DNA of 64,000 nt from contig NZ_JAKRNJ010000004.1 of assembly GCF_022346925.1 (NCBI RefSeq), positions 248,001-312,000 on the forward strand, given 5' to 3'. This document shows, piece by piece, positions 56,176-64,000 of the stretch (position 1 is its first letter; each line of letters begins with the position of its first letter). The notes under the pieces were generated by a model. It was not told the origin of the DNA. It worked only from the letters and a program-made list of their open reading frames with translations, and searched no databases. Made by a program: the position numbers and the translations under genes. This DNA is from Microvirga sp. ACRRW (GTDB taxonomy: Bacteria > Pseudomonadota > Alphaproteobacteria > Rhizobiales > Beijerinckiaceae).

Positions 56176-57300
56176 ATGACTGAGGCCAGCAAGCTGCCGG
56201 TCCGTTTCTATTCCCTGGATGCTCTGCGCGGGTTTGCGGCCTTAAGCGTCGTCGTCTGGCACTGGCAGCATTTTTTCTTTCACGGCAGCGAGCTTCCGGC
56301 CACGTTTCAGCGGTCGGAGCAGCCGTTTTATCCTTTGCTCCGTCCACTCTACGAGGCAGGCTGGTACGGAGTGGATCTCTTCTTCGTTCTGAGCGGCTTT
56401 GTCTTTTTCTGGCTTTACCGGCAACGAATCGAAGAGCGGCAGGTTAGCCGGGCCGATTTCTGGTCTCTTCGCTTTTCGCGATTATACCCTCTGCATCTTG
56501 CGACCTTTATCGCGGTGGCAATCCTGCAAGCGCTATTCTGGCGCCAGAACGGAACGTTCTTCGTCTATCAACACAATGACCTCTTTCATGCCGTGCTGAA
56601 CCTGCTCTTCATCTCCAACTGGGGATTCGAGCGAGGATATTCCTTCAACGCGCCGATCTGGTCCGTGTCGGTCGAGGTCTTCCTCTATATCGTTTTCTTC
56701 ATCGGCGCGCGGTTTCTATCTCTGACGCCCGCTCGCACCCTTCTGATTGCCGCCATCGGCTGTGGAGTGAGCTTCCTCGTTCCTGCGCTGGGAAGAGGCT
56801 TGACGGGCTTTTTCATGGGCGGCGCCGCGTTTTGGCTGCTCGCATGGATCCTGCGCCAATCGGCAGAGAGATTTGCATTGCGATGCGCGTTAGGCGCAAC
56901 GATCCTATTGTGGGGTCTCGCGCTGTCAGGCATGCTCCTCAAGCCCGGAACCGATATGGTCGTCGCGAATGGATTGCTGTTTCCGGCAACAATTCTCACG
57001 ATAGCCCTGGTGGAAATTCAAAAGCCTTCCTTCGGAAAGCGGTTCGCCTTTCTAGGGGATGCAAGTTACGCAATTTACCTCCTGCACTTTCCCCTTGAAA
57101 TGCTAAGCATGACGCTGGCCATTTCTCTCGGGATAGGCTCTCAGTTGTTCCTGTCGCCCTGGGTATTCTGCACCTTTCTTATCATCCTGATTGCGCTGTC
57201 CCTCACCATCCACAAATGGTTTGAGCGCCCAGCTATGCTTTATCTTCGCATGCGCTTGCTTCAGCCGGCGAAAAGCACCGCTGGAAAGTTCGCGGGTTGA
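56176..57300 (+). CDS. Membrane acyltransferase (acyltransferase 3 / OafA family)
   Basis: 374 residues, about ten membrane helices. The start FYSLDALRGFAALSVVVWHW contains the conserved Arg (ALRG) and His (VWHW) of the family; YGVDLFFVLSGFVFFWLY and RFSRLYPLHLATF are also hallmarks. Members O-acetylate lipopolysaccharide, exopolysaccharide or Nod-type glycans at the cytoplasmic membrane. The gene is less GC-rich and differs in codon use from argJ and mutT, suggesting acquisition. ATG 25 bp after argJ. Confidence 0.87.
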   Translation: MTEASKLPVRFYSLDALRGFAALSVVVWHWQHFFFHGSELPATFQRSEQPFYPLLRPLYEAGWYGVDLFFVLSGFVFFWLYRQRIEERQVSRADFWSLRFSRLYPLHLATFIAVAILQALFWRQNGTFFVYQHNDLFHAVLNLLFISNWGFERGYSFNAPIWSVSVEVFLYIVFFIGARFLSLTPARTLLIAAIGCGVSFLVPALGRGLTGFFMGGAAFWLLAWILRQSAERFALRCALGATILLWGLALSGMLLKPGTDMVVANGLLFPATILTIALVEIQKPSFGKRFAFLGDASYAIYLLHFPLEMLSMTLAISLGIGSQLFLSPWVFCTFLIILIALSLTIHKWFERPAMLYLRMRLLQPAKSTAGKFAG

Positions 57301-57306
57301 AGCGTT

Positions 57307-57350
57307 AGGCAACGGCGGGCTTCTCGAACCGGACAAGCACGCCGTTGCCT
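57307..57350. terminator. Inverted repeat between acyltransferase and Ig-like protein genes
   Basis: Arms AGGCAACGGCG (57307-57317) and CGCCGTTGCCT (57340-57350), perfect over 11 bp with a 22-nt spacer. It sits between convergent genes and may act as a shared terminator, but no T run follows. Confidence 0.45.
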
Positions 57351-57376
57351 CACGGACAGCAGCTGATCGCCGACTT

Positions 57377-57754
57377 TTACGGAACGACGGTCACTTTCCG
57401 CTTGATGGCAATGTGCATCGGGCCGCCGCGATTGTCCGTTCCGATGAACGCATAGGTGAATTCATCGGGTCCTTGGTAGCCTGGCTTGGCGACGTAAATG
57501 GCGCGCAGGTTCTGGACGCCGGCTCTGCCGGACTTCGGCATCTGCGTGATCTTGACCTCGGAAATCGCCCCCTCGATTCCATCGACGCCGAAGGCGCATC
57601 CGGTTCCGGCCTTGACGGTGAGCGCACCTTCAATCGCCGCCGAATAGCCGGGGATCGAAAGGGGTGGGCCGGAGCATTCGGCCTGGGCCTGACCTGTCAT
57701 GCCGGCAAAGGCGATGAAGCCAACGATGGCTGTGAACTTCGGATTGAACGTCAT
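57377..57754 (-). CDS. Secreted Ig-like domain protein of unknown function
   Basis: 125 residues. A signal peptide (FTAIVGFIAFAGMTGQAQA, cleavage before ECSG near residue 26) is followed by ~100 residues with the pattern of bacterial Ig-like/cadherin-like domains: AIYVAKPGYQGPDEFTYAFIG, then IKRKVTVVP as last strand. Cys27 and Cys53 could form a disulfide. Short for the family and a single domain. Converges with the acyltransferase gene. Role unknown, possibly envelope or surface binding. Confidence 0.65.
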   Translation of the reverse strand: MTFNPKFTAIVGFIAFAGMTGQAQAECSGPPLSIPGYSAAIEGALTVKAGTGCAFGVDGIEGAISEVKITQMPKSGRAGVQNLRAIYVAKPGYQGPDEFTYAFIGTDNRGGPMHIAIKRKVTVVP

Positions 57755-57864
57755 GGGATGCTGCCCTTTTGAAGAAACTCCTATAACTCTATAACATAAT
57801 ATTATTTTGCATAGCTGTTCCGCCAATTGTCATAGGCGATGAAATCTGATGAGTGTTGCGCGCC

Positions 57865-58290
57865 ATGACCACGAACACCCCCCCTCTCAAGCTCACCCTC
57901 GTCGTTGCCGTCGCCCTGGTCGACGCGGATAACCGCATCCTTCTGGCGCAGCGCCCGGAAGGGAAGCAGCTGGCGGGATTGTGGGAATTTCCTGGCGGCA
58001 AGGTAGAGCCCGGCGAGCGGCCGGAAGAGACGCTGATCCGCGAGTTGAGGGAAGAGCTCGGCATTACGGTGAAGGAGCCGTGCCTCGCCCCGCTCACCTT
58101 CGCAAGCTACGGCTACGAGAGCTTTCACCTTCTCATGCCGCTCTACATCTGCCGCCGCTGGGAAGGCTTCGTGCAATCCATGGAAGGCCAGGCCCTGAAA
58201 TGGGTGAAGCCGCAGGATCTGCGCAGCTATCCCATGCCTCCGGCGGACGAGCCGCTGATCCCCTTCCTTCTCGATCTTCTCGGCTCTTAA
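57865..58290 (+). CDS. mutT: 8-oxo-dGTP diphosphatase (MutT)
   Basis: 141-residue Nudix hydrolase that sanitises the nucleotide pool. The Nudix box GGKVEPGERPEETLIRELRE with EELG (about 45-67) carries the metal-binding Glu residues, and LAQRPEGKQLAGLWEFPGG is typical of MutT. ATG at 57865 preferred to TTG at 57853. It follows argJ in the usual order here but is separated by two accessory genes. Next gene (DMT transporter) starts 3 bp after its stop. Confidence 0.93.
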   Translation: MTTNTPPLKLTLVVAVALVDADNRILLAQRPEGKQLAGLWEFPGGKVEPGERPEETLIRELREELGITVKEPCLAPLTFASYGYESFHLLMPLYICRRWEGFVQSMEGQALKWVKPQDLRSYPMPPADEPLIPFLLDLLGS

Positions 58291-58293
58291 AAA

Positions 58294-59217
58294 ATGTCAG
58301 CCCAGCCTGCCGGGGCACATTCCGCCCCGACGCCAGCCTTCATCCTGTCCAATCTTCTGATCTGCTCCCTGTTGTGGGGAAGCGCCTTTTTCTTCGTAAA
58401 GCTGAGCGGCAACCTGAACCCTTTCGTGCTCGCCGCCATGCGCGGCGTGATCGGTGCCACGTCGCTTGCGCTCTGGTTTGCGCTTCAAGGCAAAAGCATT
58501 CTGCCGCGGCGCCATGAGTTGCCTGTCTGGGCCTTCCTGGGCACCTTCAACGGCTGGCTGCCGAACGTGCTCGTGGCCTTTGCGCTGACGCAGCTCGGGC
58601 TTGCAACGGCTCCGGCTGCGATGATCCAGGCCTCCTCCCCTCTCATCGTCGCCGTCATCTCGCATCTGATGTTCGCGGACGAGAAGCTGACGCCGCAACG
58701 CTTCCTCGGCGTTCTCGTCGGCTTTGCGGGGATGGGCATTCTGATCGGCCCTGCGGCTTTGCCCGACAGCGGCGTCAATCCCATCGGCATCGCCGTCATG
58801 GTGCTGGTGGCCTGCAGTTACGCGGCGGCGAATGTCTATGTGCGCACGGTCAGGAATGTCGATCCGGCCCGCATGGCGCTCGGCCAGCAGATCGGTTCGG
58901 GCTCGGCCGCAACCGTGCTCGCGCTCGTCGTGGCGGGGCCAGCGGCCTTCGCGTCCGTTCCTGCGAGCCTCGCGCCGCTGCTCGCGCTCGGCGCCTTGTC
59001 GACAGCCTTGCCGATCCTGCTCTTCATGCACCTGATCCGCCGCACGGGTCCGACGCGCGCTTCGATGGTGGGCTATCTCGGTCCTGTCTGGACCATCCTG
59101 CTCGCGGTCCTGTTCCTGAACGAGAGCGTCGGCCTGCGCGAACTCCTCGGCGGCGCCGTTGTGTTGTCCGGCGTTGCGCTCGTGTCCTTCACCGGCAGGC
59201 TCAGGCGAGGCGGTTGA
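58294..59217 (+). CDS. DMT-superfamily transporter (EamA type)
   Basis: 307 residues, ten membrane helices in two EamA repeats (LICSLLWGSAFFFVKLSG; AVMVLVACSYAAANVYVR). Begins 3 bp after mutT, so it is likely cotranscribed. Its 3' end overlaps the converging thioesterase gene by 17 bp. Substrate unknown. Confidence 0.86.
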   Translation: MSAQPAGAHSAPTPAFILSNLLICSLLWGSAFFFVKLSGNLNPFVLAAMRGVIGATSLALWFALQGKSILPRRHELPVWAFLGTFNGWLPNVLVAFALTQLGLATAPAAMIQASSPLIVAVISHLMFADEKLTPQRFLGVLVGFAGMGILIGPAALPDSGVNPIGIAVMVLVACSYAAANVYVRTVRNVDPARMALGQQIGSGSAATVLALVVAGPAAFASVPASLAPLLALGALSTALPILLFMHLIRRTGPTRASMVGYLGPVWTILLAVLFLNESVGLRELLGGAVVLSGVALVSFTGRLRRGG

Positions 59218-59635
59218 GCGCCTCGCGCGTCTCTGAAGGAATATCGACGGGACGCTGCGTTACCCGGTCCACATAGACATGGACGAAATGTCCCTGCGCG
59301 GCGGCAAGATCCTCGCCTTCCTTGAAGATACCGACCCCATAGCGCACCGATGAGCGGCCGAGATGCGTCACCGAGATGCCTGCTTCGAGCCGCTCGGGAA
59401 AGGCGACGCTCTCGAAATAGGTGCAGCCGGTTTCCACCACGAGGCCGATCACGGTCGCATTCGCGAATTCGAGCAATCCTTCCTCGATGAGCCAGCCATT
59501 CACGGCCGTGTCGAAATAGGAATAGTAATGCACATTGTTCACGTGCCCGTAGGCATCGTTGTCCATCCAGCGTGTGGCGATGGGGCGAAAGAGCCTGAAG
59601 GCGGAGCGGGATATTCGCGCGGGGCGTTCGGACAT
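59201..59635 (-). CDS. Acyl-CoA thioesterase (4-hydroxybenzoyl-CoA thioesterase-like, hot-dog fold)
   Basis: 144 residues. The catalytic signature RWMDNDAYGHVNNVHYYSYF has the Asp of DNDAYGHVNN used by the 4HBT/YbgC group to cleave acyl-CoA thioesters. TGCTYFESVAFPERLEAGI and the middle strands fit a single hot-dog domain. The start at 59635 (MSERPARISRSAF) is the first Met before the fold. It lies 9 bp from the alcohol dehydrogenase and is probably cotranscribed with it. Confidence 0.87.
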   Translation of the reverse strand: MSERPARISRSAFRLFRPIATRWMDNDAYGHVNNVHYYSYFDTAVNGWLIEEGLLEFANATVIGLVVETGCTYFESVAFPERLEAGISVTHLGRSSVRYGVGIFKEGEDLAAAQGHFVHVYVDRVTQRPVDIPSETREALNRLA

Positions 59636-59643
59636 CGAATACC

Positions 59644-60792
59644 TCACCACGCCGCTTCGTAGATGGCGCGCGCGTCGTTCAACGTGAGCGAACGCGGGTT
59701 GTTCACGAGCAGGCGCGTCTGCTTCATTGCATCCTCCGCCAGCATCGGCAGCGCATCCTGCGGGATGCCGACATCGCGCAGCCGCGGCTGGAGGCCGACC
59801 TTCATGCACAAGGATGCGAGCGCCTCGACGAATGCGTCGGCGCTGGCGCGTCCTTCAAGTTCTTGGAACGCATAGGGTGCGAGTTCCGCATAAGCCTGTT
59901 CGCAGGCGCTCGCATTGAAGCGCAGCACATACGGCAGCACGAGCGCGTTGGACAGGCCGTGCGGCACGCCGAAATGACCGCCGATGGGATAGGCCAGCGC
60001 ATGCACCGCCGCTACGGGAGAATTGGCGAAAGCCTGACCCGCCAGCATGGACCCGATCAGCATCGCGGCCCTGGCCTCGCCGTCCTGCCCATGATGCACG
60101 GCGCGTTCGATGTTGCGCCCGAGCAAATGCAGTGCCTCTTTCGCGAGCGCCTTCGACACCGGATTGTTGTTGGCGCTCGTCGAGGTATAGGCCTCGATGG
60201 CATGCACCATTGCGTCGATGCCCGTGGCCGCTGTGACATGTGGCGGAAGATTCAACGTCAGGTCGGGATCGAGCAGCGCGATATCGGGAATGATGAGCGG
60301 CGACACCACGCCCTTCTTCTCATGCGCACCGGTGGTGACGATGGAAATCGGCGTCACCTCCGATCCCGTTCCCGCCGTTGTCGGAACCGCGAGCAACGGC
60401 AGTCTCGGCCCCTTCGCAACGCCAACGCCGTAGATGTCAGGAAGGCTCTCGCCGCTTCGCGCCAACAATGCCACGAGCTTCGCCACATCGATGGACGAGC
60501 CGCCGCCGAAGCCGATCACGGCTCGCGCATCGAAGGCCTTGGCTTTCGCGGCCGCCGCCAGTACGACGGCTTCCGGCGGATCGGCCACCACGCCATCGAA
60601 CACATCGACCGCGACGCCCGCCTCTTCCAGGGCATGAAGAGCTTTCTCGAGCAGGCCCGCCTTCACCAGCCCGGCATCGGTCACGAGCGCGATGCGAGGC
60701 CCGAGCTGTCGCGCCGCGATCTCACCGATGCGCGCGATGGCGCCGGAGCCGAAGACAAGGGACGGAGCGGTGTTGAACGTGAAGGGCTGCAT
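59644..60792 (-). CDS. Iron-containing alcohol dehydrogenase family protein
   Basis: 382-residue group III dehydrogenase. GFGGGSSIDVAKL binds NAD(P), LLAVPTTAGTGSE is the family motif, and the metal ligands lie in TGIDAMVHAIEAY (Asp, His) and YPIGGHFGVPHGLSNA (His, His). Resembles lactaldehyde/1,3-propanediol-type alcohol dehydrogenases and also maleylacetate reductases; substrate unknown. Upstream of the thioesterase on the same strand, so the pair could be part of a short acyl/alcohol operon. Confidence 0.87.
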   Translation of the reverse strand: MQPFTFNTAPSLVFGSGAIARIGEIAARQLGPRIALVTDAGLVKAGLLEKALHALEEAGVAVDVFDGVVADPPEAVVLAAAAKAKAFDARAVIGFGGGSSIDVAKLVALLARSGESLPDIYGVGVAKGPRLPLLAVPTTAGTGSEVTPISIVTTGAHEKKGVVSPLIIPDIALLDPDLTLNLPPHVTAATGIDAMVHAIEAYTSTSANNNPVSKALAKEALHLLGRNIERAVHHGQDGEARAAMLIGSMLAGQAFANSPVAAVHALAYPIGGHFGVPHGLSNALVLPYVLRFNASACEQAYAELAPYAFQELEGRASADAFVEALASLCMKVGLQPRLRDVGIPQDALPMLAEDAMKQTRLLVNNPRSLTLNDARAIYEAAW

Positions 60793-60876
60793 GGGGCGAT
60801 CCGTTTTGCCGAAGAGTGGCGCTAAGGCGCGGCCTCAGCAAGCCCCACTAAAAGCCCATTCGCTTCACGCCTTTTC

Positions 60877-61242
60877 TCAATCGCGGAATTCCTCGATGTC
60901 GTCGACCTTCTCCGGATAGAAGGCGATGTGTTCCTTGATGGCGGCAACCGAGGGCGCGGGCTCCTCGTAGCTCCAGGCGGCGTTCTCGCGCACGAGGCCA
61001 CCGCCGCTCACCGTGAAATACGAGGCATCGCCCTTATAGGGGCAATGGCTTTTATGATCGGTGGAATCGAGCAGGTCCATGCGCACGTCCTGCCGGGGAA
61101 TGTACTGCACCGGCGGAAGCGTCGCCTCCTGAAGGGTCAGCGCCTGCGTGGTCTCGGCGATGATGAAGCCGCCAAGCATGACCCGGATGCGGTGCGGGTT
61201 TTGCGTGATCGTGATCGGATGATCCGGGCCGGGTTGTTTCAT
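60877..61242 (-). CDS. DUF427 domain protein
   Basis: 121 residues. The sequence VQYIPRQDVRMDLLDSTDH with CPYKGDASYFTV and the strand IRVMLGGFIIAETTQAL match DUF427, a small beta-fold family (nucleotidyltransferase-annotated in some databases but without known activity). M at 61242 (MKQPGPDHPITI) is the first start giving the full fold; an upstream frame reaches 61314. Transcribed in the direction of the alcohol dehydrogenase, 84 bp away. Confidence 0.8.
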   Translation of the reverse strand: MKQPGPDHPITITQNPHRIRVMLGGFIIAETTQALTLQEATLPPVQYIPRQDVRMDLLDSTDHKSHCPYKGDASYFTVSGGGLVRENAAWSYEEPAPSVAAIKEHIAFYPEKVDDIEEFRD

Positions 61243-61326
61243 GACGCAGGGCTCTCCAGCACTCCATCTCTGGAGAATGGAATTAGAGCGCCACGGGTTG
61301 CAGCCCAGGAGCAATGCTACGAAAGA

Positions 61327-62211
61327 TCATTCCTTCTTCGGCTGGGGAGCGGGCTCGCCTTCCTTCACGCCGAGCGCATCGGCGAGCCGCATCTTGGCGG
61401 AGCCCGGCGCCAAGGGCTTCTGCTGGCTCTCATGCGGCGTCCAGCCGGAGAGCCACACGATCTCGAAGGTGGCGGGGATGCGGCCATCCGGATCGGCAAA
61501 GCGCTCAGCATAAATCTCGGCGGCGCGGATCAGCGTCGCGCGCTTGAGCGGCGTGCGGCGGCGGTCGTTGAGAGCATTGGTCAGGCCCATGGCGCGCAGG
61601 TCGCGCATGAGAGCGAAAGCATTGCCATAGCGCACGCGGACGATGTCCGAATCGGTCACCGGCAGGGCAAAGCCCGCGCGCTGAAGCAGGCCGCCGATAT
61701 CGCGCAAATCCGCAAAGGGTGCCACGCGGGGGCTGACCCCGCCTTCCAGCTCGGCCTCGGCCTGGGTGATGGCCTGGCGCAGCTCGTTCAAGGTCGCGCC
61801 GCCCAGCAGCGCCCCAATGAACAGGCCGTCGGGCTTCAGGGCACGACGGATCTGAATGAGCGCGCCGGGCAGGTCGTTGACGCCGTGGAGCGCCAGAAGC
61901 GACACGGCGAGGTCGAACATCTCGCCGGAAAAGGGAAGCCGCTCCTCGTCGCCGAGCACGCTGCCCTGTTCGGGCGTGGGCGAGAGACGCACGACCTTTT
62001 CCGTCAACCCGCTGCGCAGCAAAAGATCCGCAGCGGCAGGCGTCGGTGTTCCCACATCGAGGGCGAGCGGAAAGGAGCGCAGCACCGGCGCGAGCCGCTC
62101 CTGCAGATCCTCCACGGTGCGAGCCAGCAGAAAATCGGCATAGCCGCTTTTAAGCGCGCGGGCGAGGCGCTGGCGGACGAGGGCGCGGTCGAAGACGAGA
62201 GGTGTGCTCAT
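61327..62211 (-). CDS. SAM-dependent methyltransferase, BioC / NDUFAF5-like
   Basis: 294 residues. RALVRQRLARALKSGYADFLLARTVEDLQERLAPV at the N-terminus and GALLGGATLNELRQAI near the middle (about residue 135) match the alphaproteobacterial homologues of NDUFAF5, the complex I assembly factor of mitochondria, with LALDVGTPTPAAADLLL as the degenerate SAM loop. The C-terminus (about 40 residues, Pro/Lys/Glu-rich) is extra. Divergent from comF, a conserved neighbour. Role in complex I arginine modification is only inferred. Confidence 0.83.
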   Translation of the reverse strand: MSTPLVFDRALVRQRLARALKSGYADFLLARTVEDLQERLAPVLRSFPLALDVGTPTPAAADLLLRSGLTEKVVRLSPTPEQGSVLGDEERLPFSGEMFDLAVSLLALHGVNDLPGALIQIRRALKPDGLFIGALLGGATLNELRQAITQAEAELEGGVSPRVAPFADLRDIGGLLQRAGFALPVTDSDIVRVRYGNAFALMRDLRAMGLTNALNDRRRTPLKRATLIRAAEIYAERFADPDGRIPATFEIVWLSGWTPHESQQKPLAPGSAKMRLADALGVKEGEPAPQPKKE

Positions 62212-62310
62212 AAGGCGCTGGATATGGCCCCTCCGGCCACAACAACCAAGGAGTTTTTCATGGCCCTCGCAGGAGATGCACAGGCAGGTCCGATCGGCTA
62301 AGCTTGGCCC

Positions 62311-63090
62311 ATGACCCTGGAGCCCCACCTCAACCCATCGCCCTTCAAGCCCGCGCTCTCCTTCAGTGCGCGTCTGGTGAAAGCTGCGCTGGGCCTCGTC
62401 TATCCGCCCAGCTGCATCGCCTGCCAGGGCGCGACCGGCGAGCCGCACGGGCTGTGTGCCCATTGCTGGGCTGGCATCCGATTCATCGAGCGGCCCTTTT
62501 GCGAGCGGCTCGGCACGCCGTTCCAGGTCGATCTGGGACAACCCCTGCTCTCGCCCGCCGCCATCGCCGATCCGCCGGTTTTCGGGCGCGCGCGGGCGGT
62601 GGCGGAATATGACGGCACCGCGAGCCTGCTCGTGCACCGGATGAAATACAACGACCGGCTGGAGCTGGCCCGCGCTTTGGGAACCATGATGACCCGGGCG
62701 GGGGCTGAGCTGTTGGCGGATGCGGATGTGATCGTGCCGGTGCCGCTACACCGGTGGAGGCTCTGGCGGCGGCGCTTCAACCAGGCCATGGCCTTGGCAG
62801 GCATTGTGTCCCGGGAAAGCAGTGTGCCTTGCGATCCCTCGCTCCTCCACCGCGTCAAGCACACCCGTCGTCAGGTGGGGCTCACCAAGACACAGCGGCA
62901 GGAGAACCTGCAAGGCGCCTTCCGCGTGCCCCCGGAGGCCAAGGCAAAGCTGAAAGGCAAGCGCGTGCTTCTCATCGACGACGTTCTCACTACCGGCTCG
63001 ACAGCCAATGCCGCGGCAAGAGCACTTTTGCGGGGCGGGGCGGCCTCCGTGGACATTCTGGCCTTCGCGAGAGTTGTGACAGAGGCCTGA
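62311..63090 (+). CDS. comF: ComF family phosphoribosyltransferase-like protein
   Basis: 259 residues. The N-terminal zinc-ribbon-like segment has CIACQG and LCAHCW (four Cys), and the C-terminal half is a type I PRTase fold with VLLIDDVLTTGSTANAA as the PRPP loop; FNQAMALAG and VKHTRRQVGLTKTQRQENL are typical of ComF. Related proteins are needed for DNA uptake in competent bacteria and others for unknown purposes in non-competent ones. Directly upstream of grxC, 37 bp apart. Confidence 0.92.
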   Translation: MTLEPHLNPSPFKPALSFSARLVKAALGLVYPPSCIACQGATGEPHGLCAHCWAGIRFIERPFCERLGTPFQVDLGQPLLSPAAIADPPVFGRARAVAEYDGTASLLVHRMKYNDRLELARALGTMMTRAGAELLADADVIVPVPLHRWRLWRRRFNQAMALAGIVSRESSVPCDPSLLHRVKHTRRQVGLTKTQRQENLQGAFRVPPEAKAKLKGKRVLLIDDVLTTGSTANAAARALLRGGAASVDILAFARVVTEA

Positions 63091-63127
63091 TCGTTCCTAT
63101 ATCTAAGAACACGTTACGGAGACACAT

Positions 63128-63385
63128 ATGCCGTCCATCACGATCTACACTAAGGGCTGGTGCCCCTATTGCTCCGCCGCCAAGGAGCTGCTCGACAAGA
63201 AGGGCGCCGCCTTCACCGAGATCGACATCGAGAAGAAGCCCGAGGCGCGGGCCGAGATGATCCAGAAGGCCAACGGGCGCACCACCGTGCCGCAGATCTT
63301 CATCGACGGAAAGCATGTGGGCGGCTGCGACGACCTTTATGCTCTTGACGACAGGGGCGGACTTGAGCCTCTTCTGCAGGCCTGA
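63128..63385 (+). CDS. grxC: Glutaredoxin 3
   Basis: 85-residue cytoplasmic glutaredoxin. The dithiol active site CPYC (residues 13-16, in TKGWCPYCSAAKELL), the cis-proline region TTVPQIFIDGKHVGG and the GG-Asp at CDDLYALDDRGGLEPLL are typical of GrxC. Reduces protein disulfides and ribonucleotide reductase using glutathione. comF and a nitrilase-family amidase flank it on the same strand, 15 bp to the next start. Confidence 0.96.
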   Translation: MPSITIYTKGWCPYCSAAKELLDKKGAAFTEIDIEKKPEARAEMIQKANGRTTVPQIFIDGKHVGGCDDLYALDDRGGLEPLLQA

Positions 63386-63400
63386 CGGAGAACCCTGCCC

Positions 63401-64000
63401 ATGACCCCGACCCGCTTCACCGCCGCCTGCATCCAGATGCGCTCCGGGCGCGATGTTCTGAAGAACCGCGACGATGCGGTGGCCCTCGTGCGTGAGGCGG
63501 CCGACAAGGGCGCGCAGTTCGCGCAGACGCCGGAGATGACCTCTCTCATCTGCCGCGAGCGGGCGGAGATGTTCGAGAAGGTCGGGCCGCAGGCGAGCGA
63601 TCCTGTGCTCGCCGCGTTGCGCGAAGTGGCGCGCCAGAAGAACATCATGATCCAGATCGGCTCCATTGCCGTGAAGGAGGGCGACAAGGTCGCGAACCGC
63701 GCGTTCCTCATCGACACGGACGGCGAGATCGTCACCTCCTACGACAAGATCCATCTTTACGATGTGGACCTGCCGAACGGCGAGAGCTGGCGCGAATCGG
63801 CCACCTATACGGGCGGCAACACGGCGGTGCTGGCGGAAACCCCCTGGGGCTATCTCGGCATGACCATCTGCTACGATGTGCGTTTCGCCGCGCTCTACAA
63901 GGCGCTGGCCGAGAACGGCGCGTCGTTCCTCTCGGCTCCCGCCGCCTTCACGAAGCAGACGGGCGAAGCGCATTGGAACATCCTGCACCGCGCACGCGCC
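63401..64000 (+). CDS. Carbon-nitrogen hydrolase (nitrilase / omega-amidase type), 3' end outside window
   Basis: 200 codons are present, then the window ends without a stop. The Glu-Lys-Cys triad is visible: Glu in FAQTPEMTSL, Lys in YDKIHLYDV, and Cys in MTICYDVRFAALY. The wording is that of Nit1/Nit2-like amidases, which hydrolyse deaminated glutathione or alpha-ketoglutaramate; its place next to glutaredoxin supports a deaminated-glutathione amidase role. That assignment is inference; the catalytic residues are seen. Confidence 0.88.
   Translation, partial: MTPTRFTAACIQMRSGRDVLKNRDDAVALVREAADKGAQFAQTPEMTSLICRERAEMFEKVGPQASDPVLAALREVARQKNIMIQIGSIAVKEGDKVANRAFLIDTDGEIVTSYDKIHLYDVDLPNGESWRESATYTGGNTAVLAETPWGYLGMTICYDVRFAALYKALAENGASFLSAPAAFTKQTGEAHWNILHRARA

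Overview
The window is a high-GC chromosomal segment of an alphaproteobacterium. The order Hyphomicrobiales is the best fit, and a Microvirga/Methylobacteriaceae-type genome is my inference. Supporting signs are an HWE-family histidine kinase, phaR next to phaA and phaB, the secA / parvulin / argJ / mutT neighbourhood, comF-grxC-nitrilase order, and REP-like palindromes of a kind I recall from this order. I see no rRNA, tRNA, CRISPR array, IS element, prophage or replication origin. Most of the window is core housekeeping sequence with a few accessory patches.

Layout. 1-3351: amino-sugar (cell-wall recycling) cluster of a cut-off serine hydrolase, MurQ, a BadF-type kinase and a PfkB kinase. 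3357-8330: ABC-F ATPase, orphan HWE sensor kinase, prfC. 8400-8600: a short unit with a 24-codon reading frame behind a ribosome-binding sequence complementary to 17 nt of the 16S 3' end. 8654-9445: small secreted RTX-type protein. 9614-16650: AstE-like hydrolase plus a glucokinase / GH15 / otsB / otsA block that could form a closed trehalose cycle; its OtsA carries an N-terminal membrane sensor-like module. 16890-20003: two-gene type I secretion exporter, opposite a membrane-anchored coiled-coil protein (20404-21228). 21286-23915: cyanide-insensitive-type bd quinol oxidase with a small third subunit. 24040-29931: secreted small protein, topoisomerase IB, SemiSWEET sugar transporter, glycosyltransferase, methyltransferase, Fur-family regulator (probably Zur), ispG. 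30112-35119: Kup potassium transporter, DMT exporter, prenyl synthase, MtgA transglycosylase, ribosomal protein L32. 35324-39908: degenerate EAL protein and the phaR/phaA/phaB polyhydroxyalkanoate genes. 39970-44383: DMT exporter, GNAT, glyoxalase II, methyltransferase, accA. 44646-48619: two envelope lipoproteins and a cation/Ca2+ exchanger. 48734-58290: secA, parvulin, then an accessory insert (a second RTX protein, two coupled mini-genes), argJ, an acyltransferase with an Ig-like secreted protein, and mutT. 58294-64000: DMT exporter, thioesterase, Fe-alcohol dehydrogenase, DUF427, NDUFAF5-like methyltransferase, comF, glutaredoxin, and a cut-off nitrilase-family amidase.

How the parts work together. 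The trehalose block could make trehalose (OtsA, OtsB), split it to glucose (GH15) and return glucose to glucose-6-phosphate (Glk). The type I exporter is a plausible exit route for the two RTX-type proteins, though neither lies beside it and no TolC is present. MtgA, the YafK-like L,D-transpeptidase and the MurQ cluster all touch peptidoglycan, at separate loci. The best places for a second look are the extended-Shine-Dalgarno mini-gene (8432-8592), the sensor-fused OtsA and its operon, the RTX gene whose ribosome-binding site lies in a predicted hairpin (52944-53002), and the two ATGA-coupled mini-genes at 54529-54743.
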